Below, piece after piece: positions 17,966 to 26,124 of a stretch of 64,000 nt of DNA. This stretch comes from [Scytonema hofmanni] UTEX 2349. GTDB lineage: Bacteria > Cyanobacteriota > Cyanobacteriia > Cyanobacteriales > Nostocaceae. Made by a program: the position numbers and the translations under genes. Below the pieces are notes generated by a model. That model ran no database searches, was not told the DNA's origin, and worked only from the letters and a program-made list of their open reading frames with translations. The stretch is taken from assembly GCF_000582685.1 (NCBI RefSeq), contig NZ_KK073768.1, positions 3,366,454-3,430,453 on the forward strand, read 5' to 3'. Each line of letters begins with the position of its first letter. Positions within the stretch are counted from its first letter, which is position 1.

Positions 17966-18154
17966 ATGGAAAGTCGAATTAACAAACGCACCCATAGCGA
18001 TTACACCCAAAGCGCCGCTTACCTTCCTAAACAACTAGTAAAAAATTTCAAACAGTTATCTCTGGAATTAGAAATCGGACATAGTGAGGCGATGGAAGAG
18101 GCAATAAAAATGTGGTGTGATGCGGCGAAGGCAAAAGTAAATCAACGTAGATGA
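17966..18154 (+). CDS. Small ribbon-helix-helix-like protein
   Basis: Sixty-two residues: a basic N-terminus (RINKRTHSDY), then AAYLPKQLVKNFKQL and a helix EIGHSEAMEEAIKMWC. This pattern (strand, amphipathic helix, turn, second helix) resembles CopG/ParG-type DNA-binding proteins, often autoregulatory antitoxins or partition factors. Its stop overlaps the next start in ATGA, so it is the first gene of a three-gene operon and probably its regulator. The family assignment is by shape and not by a strong motif. Confidence 0.5.
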   Translation: MESRINKRTHSDYTQSAAYLPKQLVKNFKQLSLELEIGHSEAMEEAIKMWCDAAKAKVNQRR

Positions 18155-18342
18155 GAAATTCTCGGTATCCTACTTCGGAACAAAGTCTAATTTGTTTTAT
18201 CCTCAGCCAAAATCTAACAACGTTTCTACTACCTATTTTTATAGTCAGGCTAGATGAACGAACGGGAAACATCTATATCTTGGCTGGAGAAGAAACCGGA
18301 ATTGTAATCAACCGTAATGGTAAATGGAGATACGACGAATGA
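18151..18342 (+). CDS. DUF6888-like small protein
   Basis: Sixty-three residues. After a hydrophobic N-terminal half (LICFILSQNLTTFLLPIFIV), the C-terminal half RLDERTGNIYILAGEETGIV and GKWRYDE matches what I remember of the small cyanobacterial family DUF6888. Function is unknown. It overlaps both neighbours by 4 bases (ATGA at each junction), implying translational coupling and a fixed stoichiometry. In other cyanobacteria, as I recall, DUF6888 genes are adjacent to DUF6887 genes, as here. Confidence 0.6.
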   Translation: MRNSRYPTSEQSLICFILSQNLTTFLLPIFIVRLDERTGNIYILAGEETGIVINRNGKWRYDE

Positions 18343-18539
18343 GTGAGCTTAACTTTGCAAAAATGAGTAAAACTGAGTTAAAACGCTATCTGCTAGAGCA
18401 TCGCAACGATACAGAAGCGTTTCATGCATTAATGGACAAAATTAACGCAGAACCTAACCAAAAGTTTTACACGATAGATGAGGTTGATGTACTACAGGAA
18501 CTAATAGAAGCAAAACGACACTCAAAAGAGAATCAGTGA
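18339..18539 (+). CDS. DUF6887-like small protein
   Basis: Sixty-six residues starting MSELNFAKMSKTELKRYLLEHRNDTEAFHAL (written here in full only to residue 20: MSELNFAKMSKTELKRYLLE), a pattern I recognise as DUF6887, highly charged and helical. An upstream in-frame ATG exists at 18324, but the ATG at 18339 overlaps the previous stop in ATGA and gives the family start. Together with the preceding gene it forms the DUF6888-DUF6887 pair, possibly toxin-antitoxin-like; that role is inferred only from size, coupling and patchy occurrence. Confidence 0.6.
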   Translation: MSELNFAKMSKTELKRYLLEHRNDTEAFHALMDKINAEPNQKFYTIDEVDVLQELIEAKRHSKENQ

Positions 18540-18584
18540 AAATCAACAGGCACGGACGCGCCAAAATTCTCACTACTCAGGGGT

Positions 18585-18720
18585 CAATACGGTTCGGTTA
18601 AGGCAAGAGACGCAAGGGAATCGCCGTCTCTACAAAGGACTTATTATTGTAAAAACGGCGATTCCCTTGCGTCTTTGTGATCTATAATTTTGATCAAAAA
18701 ATCTTATCCGAACCGTATTG
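18585..18720. mobile_element. MITE-like element with CAATACGGTTCGG ends
   Basis: Terminal inverted repeats CAATACGGTTCGG(TTAAG) and (CTTAT)CCGAACCGTATTG enclose a second nested inverted repeat (AGACGCAAGGGAATCGCCG). No coding capacity. A second member is at 57941-58055. No clear target duplication was seen here. Confidence 0.8.
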
Positions 18721-18797
18721 GGAGAGGGGTAGGGGTGAGGTAGATCGCAGAAAATCGCATATTATTTAATTTTCTTTTCTCAGCAAAGAAAGCACTT

Positions 18798-19403
18798 TTA
18801 CCACAATATCGATTTAATCAATTTATAACCTCCAGCCTTGAATCCTAACCATAAGTGGAAAATTACAAATATAACTACTATAGGGATGGTTGCAAAGTGA
18901 ACTACTCGCAAAGCTTGCCAGCTACCGAGAATGCCAGGTATCCAATGAAACTGAGCAGGTTTATACATGCCGATACCGCTCAGTATAGCTAGCAAAAGAA
19001 TCGGAATGATCACAGTGTATGCTAATCGATGCCAGACATAGATTATGCGTTTTGGGTTTTGACTCGTTTGCAGTGCTTTCAAGTCATTAACAGCAACAAA
19101 GCGACGTTTCCAACGTTGGGTAATAAAAATGTATATCCCGTACCAAAGTAAATTTAGCGCAAACAGCCACATAGCCGCAAAATGCCAGTGTCTACCCGCA
19201 CCTAACCATCCTCCGAGCAAAAATACAGTTGGAAAGCGCCAACCCCCACGTCCACCAAAAACCGGATTAGCATTATAAATCTGTAGTCCACTGGTAATCA
19301 TTAACAACAAAGCAATGATATTGACCCAGTGAAATATCTTGGCTAAAAGAGCCTGACTTGGTTGTTTAGGTCGTGATTTTTTGGAAGGAGTAGAGGCAGT
19401 CAT
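18798..19403 (-). CDS. Membrane cytochrome b (cytochrome b561/thiosulfate-reductase-b type)
   Basis: A 201-residue protein with four or five membrane helices and conserved helix histidines (KIFHWVN, GAGRHWHFAAMW, YVWHRLAY, RVVHFATI, IFHLWLG) suited to bind two b haems. It should pass electrons across the membrane to or from a redox partner. It is the last gene of an apparent operon (thioredoxin-like lipoprotein, CcdA, cytochrome b), spaced 24 bases after ccdA, suggesting a link between thiol reduction and quinone electron transfer. No molybdopterin subunit is adjacent. Confidence 0.8.
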   Translation of the reverse strand: MTASTPSKKSRPKQPSQALLAKIFHWVNIIALLLMITSGLQIYNANPVFGGRGGWRFPTVFLLGGWLGAGRHWHFAAMWLFALNLLWYGIYIFITQRWKRRFVAVNDLKALQTSQNPKRIIYVWHRLAYTVIIPILLLAILSGIGMYKPAQFHWIPGILGSWQALRVVHFATIPIVVIFVIFHLWLGFKAGGYKLIKSILW

Positions 19404-19427
19404 AGGTATTTTCTCTTTTAATAAATT

Positions 19428-20126
19428 TTAAAGTGGTAAACGGGGAAAAAATGGAGCTAGCCAAAGTTGAACTTTTACGTCCCAACCTAAAAGAATAGCG
19501 ATCGCACTACCGGCAATCATGACTCCGCCGACTCTTTGCAAAATCATACTATGCGATCGCATCTTTTTCAGCAGATTTTCACTCAAACGACGACTTCCGT
19601 AAGCAAGTGCAATCATTGGTAATGCTGCCCCTATTCCATAGACAACCAGCAAAACAAAAGCATCTGCAATCTGATGTTTAACTGCTGCCAAAACTAAAAT
19701 ACTTCCTAAAACAGGTCCTGCACAAGGTGTCCACAACAAGCCTAGTTGAGTTCCTAGCCAAAACTCTCCCTTTAATCCTATCTGCCCAGGCTTCCTGGTA
19801 CTTCTACCTATTTTTATATAACTGAATAAACGGTAACTCCATTTAGGAAAAACTGCGAGAATTCCCATGAATAAAAGCAGGAAAATCGCTAAATTTCTTA
19901 GCCCATTAGATAAAAAAGTCAACCAGCTTGCCGTCACTCCCAAAAGACTGCCGGCTATAGCAAATCCACTTACTAACCCTGCAACCAAAGCGACAGGACC
20001 ATACTTGTGAGACTGAAGCGATCGACCCACTAACACTGGCAGAATAGGTAGAACACAAGGAGACATTACAGTTAAAAATCCCCCCAACAGTGCCAAACCT
20101 GCCGTAGATAAAGTAGAAATAGCCAC
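19428..20126 (-). CDS. ccdA: CcdA-family thiol:disulfide membrane transporter
   Basis: A 232-residue protein with six predicted membrane helices. The two redox cysteines lie in the family motifs SPCVLPILPV (helix 1) and WTPCAGPVLG (helix 4). CcdA/DsbD-beta proteins carry reducing equivalents from cytoplasmic thioredoxin to thioredoxin-like proteins on the other side of the membrane. The gene starts 5 bases after the thioredoxin-like lipoprotein, its likely acceptor, and is followed by a cytochrome b. It may also serve c-type cytochrome maturation, but the neighbour suggests a dedicated pathway. Confidence 0.88.
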   Translation of the reverse strand: MAISTLSTAGLALLGGFLTVMSPCVLPILPVLVGRSLQSHKYGPVALVAGLVSGFAIAGSLLGVTASWLTFLSNGLRNLAIFLLLFMGILAVFPKWSYRLFSYIKIGRSTRKPGQIGLKGEFWLGTQLGLLWTPCAGPVLGSILVLAAVKHQIADAFVLLVVYGIGAALPMIALAYGSRRLSENLLKKMRSHSMILQRVGGVMIAGSAIAILLGWDVKVQLWLAPFFPRLPL

Positions 20127-20131
20127 ATTCT

Positions 20132-20743
20132 TTATCCTAATAACTGACGGATTTTCTGCTCAGTTGTATCATAAGCTCCTTCTCCTATACGGTCATATTG
20201 CACGAACCCCTGACGGTCTGCCAAAAATAGATGAGGCCAATACTGGTTGTTATAGGCTTGCCAAGTTTTATAATCGTTATCGATGGGAACCGGATAAGTA
20301 ATTTTGTGTTCTTTCAATGCTCTTTTGACATTGTTTACATCCCGTTCGTATCCAAACTCAGGAGTATGAACTCCTATTACCTGGAGTCCTTTACTAGCAA
20401 ATTGTTCATGCCAACGAACAACATAAGGAATAGTTCGCTGACAATTGATGCAGGCAAAAGTCCAAATGTGAATTAATACAACTTTCCCTTTCAAGTCTTG
20501 AGTCGTTAAAGGAGCAGAATTCAGCCATTGACTTATGCCCTGAAATTCTGGTAAAGCCTTAGCTGAAGACTGTGCCGCAACAACAGTTGCCGGAGATGAG
20601 TTGTTCGGATTATTATTTAAAGGAGTAGAGCTATCAGCTTTTTTTGAAGCTAAGTCAATGATTGGTTTTCCACACCCACTTAGCATAGCTCCAATCCCAA
20701 AGTAATAAAGCAACTGGCGTCGTCGAAAAAGGTTCTTATTCAT
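20132..20743 (-). CDS. Thioredoxin-like lipoprotein (TlpA/DipZ-C type)
   Basis: A 203-residue protein with an RRRQLLYYFG N-terminus followed by a lipobox-like LSGC, so it is probably a lipoprotein, possibly Tat-exported. A Ser/Asn/Pro-rich linker leads to a thioredoxin fold with LIHIWTFACINCQRTIPYV; the CINC pair is the redox site. The cis-proline region is YPVPIDND. It should receive electrons from the adjacent CcdA and reduce extracytoplasmic disulfides. It is the first gene of the three-gene operon. Confidence 0.85.
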   Translation of the reverse strand: MNKNLFRRRQLLYYFGIGAMLSGCGKPIIDLASKKADSSTPLNNNPNNSSPATVVAAQSSAKALPEFQGISQWLNSAPLTTQDLKGKVVLIHIWTFACINCQRTIPYVVRWHEQFASKGLQVIGVHTPEFGYERDVNNVKRALKEHKITYPVPIDNDYKTWQAYNNQYWPHLFLADRQGFVQYDRIGEGAYDTTEQKIRQLLG

Positions 20744-21450
20744 TGTTTTATACTGATGTGTTTGTCACTTAATATAAAACTAATTTCTCATCTAAATATT
20801 AAAAATACACGATAAATATGCTGAGAAAATGCTGAGAAATTATTCTTGACGTTAGCTGCTTACCAAGGGAGGGGGAAAGGGGAAAGGAAAAAAGGGGAAA
20901 GGATGGAGTTGTTGAAGATACGCATAAAGTTTTTCCTTACATGAACCCTTGATGATGAGAATAGCCGATCGCGTTGCAACAGTGCGGCGTAGCGCGTACA
21001 GAGTCTGCGATCGCCTGCCTGAAATTCATTGACTGATTCTTAATTTTTACTTTATAATATTTAGCTGCCTCTTAGGGGTATTTATGCCAACATTTTCGAC
21101 TACTGAGGCGATCGCGTAGAACAAAAAATCGCGCTTCTGTTTAAAAACTGTAAATTTTTGATGAAGATACGTCGAAGTGAACACTCAATCTAGGGAAATT
21201 ACTGTAAGTCTTTAAAGATCCATTATGAAAAATGATATTTTTAAGTAGTTACGCCTAGAATGGGAACCATTTTGAAACTCAACCAATCTAGCACAACTAT
21301 AATCTCGTAAGAAAGAAGAAATATTTTTCCCCCTGCTCCCCCAACTTTGTTTAAGTAATGTTTAATGATTTCTATCTGTTTTTGATCCCCATTTCGATAA
21401 AATAGCTGGGGATCACCTGAAAACTCACACCGCTTTGATCAGCGACACAC
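20744..21450. other. Intergenic region between divergent operons
   Basis: About 700 bases with no supported gene. It has a GGGGAAAGG purine tract (20868-20910), several HIP1 octamers and, 37 bases before the permease, a perfect 8-bp dyad (21384-21414). Confidence 0.55.
21384..21414. promoter_or_regulatory. Inverted repeat before the permease gene, possible operator
   Basis: GATCCCCA and TGGGGATC form a perfect dyad with a 15-base AT-rich centre (contains GATAAAAT). It lies 37 bases upstream of the permease ATG. It could be an operator or a leader hairpin. No regulator is identified. Confidence 0.4.
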
Positions 21451-22494
21451 ATGAATCAACTGAACAATGGTTTCACCCTATTTCTTAGTCTACTAGTAGA
21501 GGCGATACCGTTTTTATTGCTAGGGGTATTGTTCTCCAGTTTGCTGTTATTGTTTGTGGATGAGCGCAAATTGGTGGCAATAATGCCGAAAAATCCGCTG
21601 TTGGGTGCATTTGCCGGGAGTTTGATCGGCTTTTTGTTTCCGGTTTGTGAGTGCGGCAACGTGCCGGTAGCGCGACGGTTACTGATGCAAGGAGTACCTA
21701 CATCGGTAGCAATTGGTTTTTTGCTGGCAGCACCAACTGTTAACCCAATTGTGATTTGGGCAACTTGGACAGCATTTCGAGATCAGCCAGAAATAGTGGT
21801 GTTACGAGTCGTGTTTTCACTATTAATTGCCACGATAATCGGGTTTGTCTTTAGTTTTCAGAAAGATTTGAGTCCGATTTTGCAACCAGCGATCGCTCGT
21901 TATCTAAAGTTTAATCCACCACGCAAACCAGAACTCAAACGGCGAAATCATCGTTCGCAAGCAACTTCCTCTGGTTTATTACAGTCAGGGACTTATTTTT
22001 TAGGAGGAAAAGCCGGTTCAAGCATTAGGATAGATAGCAATTTAATGCAGGGGACTGAGCCAACTTCTAGCCCCAGCAAACCGCTAAAAGATAAACTACG
22101 GCTATTGCTAGATAATGTCGTCCAAGAATTGCGAGAATTAGGCGCAGTGATGGTTATCGGCAGTGCGATCGCCGCAGCAATTCAAGTCTTAGCCCCCCGT
22201 GACTTAATACTCAGTCTGGGTGCGGGTCCGGTTAGCTCAATCACTACCATGCTGATATTAGCGGCTGTTGTATCAATTTGCTCCACAGTCGATTCATTCT
22301 TTGCCCTATCTTTTGCTTCCACATTTACGAGTGGTTCATTATTAGCATTCCTCGTATATGGTCCGATGATTGACATTAAAGGTGTTGGTTTGATGTTAAC
22401 AATTTTCAAGCCACGAACTGTATTTTACTTATTTAGCTTGGCAGGACTCTTGACATTTTTGCTGACACTTTTCATCAACTTGCACGTAATTTAA
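21451..22494 (+). CDS. UPF0718/DUF318-type permease
   Basis: A 347-residue protein with about eight membrane helices in two groups around a hydrophilic loop (residues about 150-215). The signature FPVCECGNVPVARRL with two cysteines, then GFLLAAPTVNPIV, is that of the YraQ/DUF318 permease family. The transported substrate is not established; members are found in metal or thiol contexts. It is followed by a TIGR03943-type partner. The hydrophilic loop is longer than usual (KPELKRRNHRSQATSS). Confidence 0.85.
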   Translation: MNQLNNGFTLFLSLLVEAIPFLLLGVLFSSLLLLFVDERKLVAIMPKNPLLGAFAGSLIGFLFPVCECGNVPVARRLLMQGVPTSVAIGFLLAAPTVNPIVIWATWTAFRDQPEIVVLRVVFSLLIATIIGFVFSFQKDLSPILQPAIARYLKFNPPRKPELKRRNHRSQATSSGLLQSGTYFLGGKAGSSIRIDSNLMQGTEPTSSPSKPLKDKLRLLLDNVVQELRELGAVMVIGSAIAAAIQVLAPRDLILSLGAGPVSSITTMLILAAVVSICSTVDSFFALSFASTFTSGSLLAFLVYGPMIDIKGVGLMLTIFKPRTVFYLFSLAGLLTFLLTLFINLHVI

Positions 22495-22630
22495 ACAAGT
22501 TGATAGTTGTTAAGTTGATAGTTGTTGGTGGTTAGTAGGTAGTGGATAATTGTTAAGAGTAATTTTTCATAAATAACAATTAACAATGCCCAATGCCCCA
22601 TGCCCCATGCCCCATGCCCTACTTTGACCA
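22495..22630. repeat. Heptamer short tandem repeats
   Basis: TAGTTGTTAAGT-like and then (CCCCATG)n repeats lie between the two permease genes. The spacer does not code and the second gene starts directly after it. Confidence 0.7.
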
Positions 22631-23401
22631 ATGACCACCCCAAATCTAAAACCTCAAAAATCAAATTTGTTACTTCCTTGGCTGGATGTTATAGCAATTG
22701 CAGCTTGGGGAATTTTATTGTTGAAATACTGGCTGACTGGCAAGCTAAATTTGTTGATTCATCCGAATTATTTTTGGTTAGCGATCGCTAGCGGTATCAG
22801 CTTACTAATTATCGCTTTTTTCAGAGGACAAGAACTGTGGCGACGACGACGCCACAATATTGTACCTAGTACCGAGCATATAAATTTATTTCCCCCTGGT
22901 TGGGGTAGTGCTTTGGTATTAACAGCGGCAATTCTCGGATTAATTTTTACACCGCAAGTCTTTGCTAGCGATCAAGCACTGCAACGCGATGTCAGTGAAT
23001 TATTGGGAACATCTCGGATTAAACCTCAAGCATTTAGTGCTTCCACTCCTCCAGAGAAGCGATCGCTTGTAGATTGGGTACGCGAACTTAATGTTTATCC
23101 AGAACCAGATAAATATTCAGGACAAAAAGCCAAAGTGCAAGGATTTGTGATTCATCCACCAAATTTACAAAAAGATTATTTTTTCTTAGGTAAATTTGTT
23201 CTGACTTGTTGTGCAGCAGACGCTTATCCTGTAGGATTACCCGTCAAATTAACTCCAAATAGCGAACAATACAAACCTGACACTTGGCTAGAAGTAGAAG
23301 GACAAATGGTGACAGAAACACTGTCCGGCAAACGTCAACTCACCATCGCTGCTAATTCCATAAAAAAAATTCCCCAACCAAAAGATCCGTATAGTTATTA
23401 G
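22631..23401 (+). CDS. TIGR03943-family putative permease subunit
   Basis: A 256-residue protein with N-terminal membrane helices (LDVIAIAAWGILLLKYWL; YFWLAIASGISLLIIAFF; ALVLTAAILGLIF) and a C-terminal soluble domain with KVQGFVIHPPNLQKD, KFVLTCCAADAYPVG and WLEVEGQM. This organisation is that of the TIGR03943 proteins regularly encoded next to DUF318 permeases. The vicinal CC pair may bind metal. Role: presumably part of the same transport complex; substrate unknown. Confidence 0.85.
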   Translation: MTTPNLKPQKSNLLLPWLDVIAIAAWGILLLKYWLTGKLNLLIHPNYFWLAIASGISLLIIAFFRGQELWRRRRHNIVPSTEHINLFPPGWGSALVLTAAILGLIFTPQVFASDQALQRDVSELLGTSRIKPQAFSASTPPEKRSLVDWVRELNVYPEPDKYSGQKAKVQGFVIHPPNLQKDYFFLGKFVLTCCAADAYPVGLPVKLTPNSEQYKPDTWLEVEGQMVTETLSGKRQLTIAANSIKKIPQPKDPYSY

Positions 23402-23552
23402 TTAGTTGTTGGTTAATTGTTAGTTGTTATTTGTTATTTGTTGGTGGATAGTTGCTAATTACTATCTACTAACGACCATCCACCATCCACTATCTACTAA
23501 CCACTAACCACCATCCACTAACAACTATCCACTAACAACTATCCACTATCCA
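23402..23552. repeat. Heptamer short tandem repeats
   Basis: About 150 bases of TTAGTTG and CCATCCA/CTATCCA-type units, the two halves being roughly complementary, fill the gap to the next gene. Confidence 0.75.
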
Positions 23553-25106
23553 ATGACCAATTTTAAAGCCTCTATCCAACCGCTAGATCGTGCGGCGATC
23601 GCCCTAATGCTCCTACTCTGTTTGGTGATAGGAGTAATGATATTGCAAGGTGACGTGGTAACATCCCGTGTGCGAGACTTTACCTGGCAACATCAAGAAA
23701 CTGAGACAAAAGATTTATCCTTAACCAATTCCAATTGGGAAAATCAACAAATTGGGGCAGAATATAACCGTTTTTCCCTTTCTTTTAGTCGTCCAATGGA
23801 CACAAAAAGCGTTGAGCAAAACTTGAAAATTGACCCTCCCTTAGCAGGCAAATTTAGTTGGGCAGGGCGGAAAATGTTTTATACTCTTTTGACACCGGCA
23901 CCCTATGGTACAACTTATAAAGTGCAGTTACAAGGTGCAAAAGATAAGTTTGCCGAAAAAGAAGGAAAAAAACGGACGAACGCACCTTTTGTAGCTAACT
24001 TTCGCACACGCGATCGCGTCATGCTTTATATAGGAACAGACAAAGAAGAAAAGGGACGATTAGTTCTCTATAATTTGACTGAAGACCAAAACAAAATACT
24101 GACTCCCAAAGATTTGGTAGTGATGGACTATAAGCCATTTCCAGAAGGAGACAAAATTATATTTTCGGCTCGCACATCATCAAGTCAAGACTTACTTTCG
24201 GCGCAGATATATACAGTAACCACAGGCATTTCTTTACAAGCAAAAAAACAAGCTGAACCGGCAGGTAAAGTTGACCTAATTTTAGATAATAAAGACTTTC
24301 AAAACTTAAAATTTGACGTATCTCAGGATGGACAAACAATTGTCATTCAGCGAGGAAATAGAGCAAGTCCTGGTGACTTTGGGCTGTGGTTTATGCCAGC
24401 AAACACTAAACCAGGAGAAAAACCCAATTTGAAACGCGTGCAGAGTCCACCAGGGGGAGATTTTACGATCACCGCAAATAGTCAATCTGTAGCAGTTGCC
24501 CAAGGAGAGGGAACAGCGATTTTACCTCTAAAAGCAGATGGTAGTAAACCCCTAGCTTATTTCCCACAATTTGGCTTGGTGCAGGCTTTTTCTAAAGACG
24601 GTTCTCAAGCAGCAATGGTGAAGTTTAATACAGATTACACGCGAGATTTATTTTTAGTCACAAATCAAGGTGTCAACAAACTACTGTTAAAAACTACAGG
24701 CTCAATTATTCAGTGTCAGTTTGATAGTGCCTCACCCACTTTATATTGCTTGGTAACACAGCTATTACAAGGAGGAGAATTATATCAAGAACAGCCATAT
24801 TTAGTGGCAATTGACATACAAACTGTGCAACAGAAACCACTGTTCGTGTTACCCCCCGCTCAACGCAATGTGGAAATGAGTTTAGCACCGGATGGTTTAG
24901 GCTTGTTATTTGACCAAGTAGTACCTCAAGATCCGAACACTCCCCCATCACAGGGAAACACATTGAGAAGCGATGACGGAGAAGCGATCGCTACTAGTAG
25001 TTTATGGTTAATGCCTCTGTTACCCATCACTGACGCCGGAACAACTACCGAAATCAAACCAGAACAACTTCCCTTAACTGGATTTCACCCCAGCTGGCTA
25101 CCTTAA
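23553..25106 (+). CDS. Membrane-anchored protein with Ig-like and propeller-like regions
   Basis: A 517-residue protein. One N-terminal membrane helix (AAIALMLLLCLVIGVMIL) is followed by an Ig-like segment (FSLSFSRPMDTKSVEQNLKI up to residue 150) typical of bacterial SbsA/Big_5 domains, and then repeated beta motifs (GRLVLYNLTEDQN, DKIIFSARTSS, GQTIVIQRGNR) like a WD/TolB-type propeller. It resembles conserved cyanobacterial proteins of unknown function and probably faces the periplasm. It follows the permease genes in the same direction, but the repeat spacer makes co-transcription uncertain. Confidence 0.65.
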   Translation: MTNFKASIQPLDRAAIALMLLLCLVIGVMILQGDVVTSRVRDFTWQHQETETKDLSLTNSNWENQQIGAEYNRFSLSFSRPMDTKSVEQNLKIDPPLAGKFSWAGRKMFYTLLTPAPYGTTYKVQLQGAKDKFAEKEGKKRTNAPFVANFRTRDRVMLYIGTDKEEKGRLVLYNLTEDQNKILTPKDLVVMDYKPFPEGDKIIFSARTSSSQDLLSAQIYTVTTGISLQAKKQAEPAGKVDLILDNKDFQNLKFDVSQDGQTIVIQRGNRASPGDFGLWFMPANTKPGEKPNLKRVQSPPGGDFTITANSQSVAVAQGEGTAILPLKADGSKPLAYFPQFGLVQAFSKDGSQAAMVKFNTDYTRDLFLVTNQGVNKLLLKTTGSIIQCQFDSASPTLYCLVTQLLQGGELYQEQPYLVAIDIQTVQQKPLFVLPPAQRNVEMSLAPDGLGLLFDQVVPQDPNTPPSQGNTLRSDDGEAIATSSLWLMPLLPITDAGTTTEIKPEQLPLTGFHPSWLP

Positions 25107-25114
25107 ATTCGTAC

Positions 25115-25205
25115 AGGACTTACGCAAAATCCCTCTCAAACTCTCATTCCTCTGTGTTCTCTGTGTTCTCTGTGGTTCGTTTTCCGTTATTCTTGCGTAA
25201 GTCCT
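25115..25205. mobile_element. MITE-like element with AGGACTTACGCAA ends
   Basis: Perfect 13-bp terminal inverted repeats AGGACTTACGCAA and TTGCGTAAGTCCT enclose about 65 bases containing a tandem TGTGTTCTC repeat. A longer family member is at 43792-43940, and solitary ends occur near 33164 and 61067. Confidence 0.78.
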
Positions 25206-25282
25206 ATCGTAGTGAGCGGTTTACCGCTCATCTCCAGTCAGGAAACAGGTAATCAAGTTGCCAATTCAGCGTCTCAAAAGTC

Positions 25283-26101
25283 ATGAACGATAGCCAAATC
25301 AAAATTCTGTTTCTCACAGCCGATCCTAGTGACGAATCTCGGTTACGCTTAGGGCAAGAATTGCGCGATATTAAAGCAAGGCTGCGTAAAGAGCCAGGAA
25401 AGTTTCAAATAGAACAGCATGAGTCAGTTCGTGTTGGGGATATCACAGACGCTATATTTGAGCTTGAACCGCAGATTGTGCATTTTTCCGGACATGGTAA
25501 AAGTACCGGCGAATTGTGCTTTGAGAATGAAGTCGGCAAAGTTCAGCCAGTCAAGCCTGATGCTTTAGCAGCAATGTTTAAATTATTTGCACAAAGCATT
25601 AATTGTGTGGTAATGAATGCCTGCTATTCGGAAATTCAAGCTGAAGCAATCGCCGAACATATTCCGTTTGTGATTGGGATGAATGACGCCATTGGAGATA
25701 AAGCAGCGATCGCTTTTGCAGTTGGTTTTTATAAGGCTTTAGCCGCAAACCGTTCAATTGAAGACGCTTATGAGTTTGGCTGTGTAGAAATTCGACTACA
25801 AGGCATTCCAGAACATCTTAAACCAGTTATTTATTATAAAAAAAATATTTCTGTCCAAGAGGTGATGCCTAAACCAACAAACTTAACCCCAGGACAACGA
25901 CGACGAATTTTACAGGAACTTGAGAGCCTTCAAGAACAGTACAATCTGTTAAGCGAGAAACTTAAGCATCTAAGGATAGATTTAGCAATTCAAGCTGGTG
26001 CTAGTGTAAAGTTTCAGTTGGAAAAGGAGAAGGAACGAACTGAAAATCAAATAAAACAACTTTCTCAACAGATTGAGGAGCTAGAAAACAAACTTCAATA
26101 A
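25283..26101 (+). CDS. CHAT-domain caspase-like protease with C-terminal coiled coil
   Basis: A 272-residue protein. Residues 5-190 are a CHAT domain (caspase-HetF-associated protease): IKILFLTADP at the start, catalytic His in VHFSGHG (His71) and catalytic Cys in VVMNACYSE (Cys114), followed by VIGMNDAIGDKAAIAFAVGFY. Residues about 205-272 form a coiled coil (LQEQYNLLSEKLKHLR, AIQAG). A homologous coiled coil opens the next protein. CHAT proteases cleave partner proteins in stress or immune responses. It is the first gene of a five-gene same-strand cluster with MoxR and vWA genes, 23 bases before the next gene. The protease target is unknown. Confidence 0.88.
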   Translation: MNDSQIKILFLTADPSDESRLRLGQELRDIKARLRKEPGKFQIEQHESVRVGDITDAIFELEPQIVHFSGHGKSTGELCFENEVGKVQPVKPDALAAMFKLFAQSINCVVMNACYSEIQAEAIAEHIPFVIGMNDAIGDKAAIAFAVGFYKALAANRSIEDAYEFGCVEIRLQGIPEHLKPVIYYKKNISVQEVMPKPTNLTPGQRRRILQELESLQEQYNLLSEKLKHLRIDLAIQAGASVKFQLEKEKERTENQIKQLSQQIEELENKLQ

Positions 26102-26124
26102 TCGCAATTTCTGAATGGAAAGAG

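Noticed and set aside
21181..21450. Zur box upstream of the permease pair
   Set aside because: Some TGGGAACCATTTTGAA-like bases exist, but no convincing palindrome of the known cyanobacterial type is seen.
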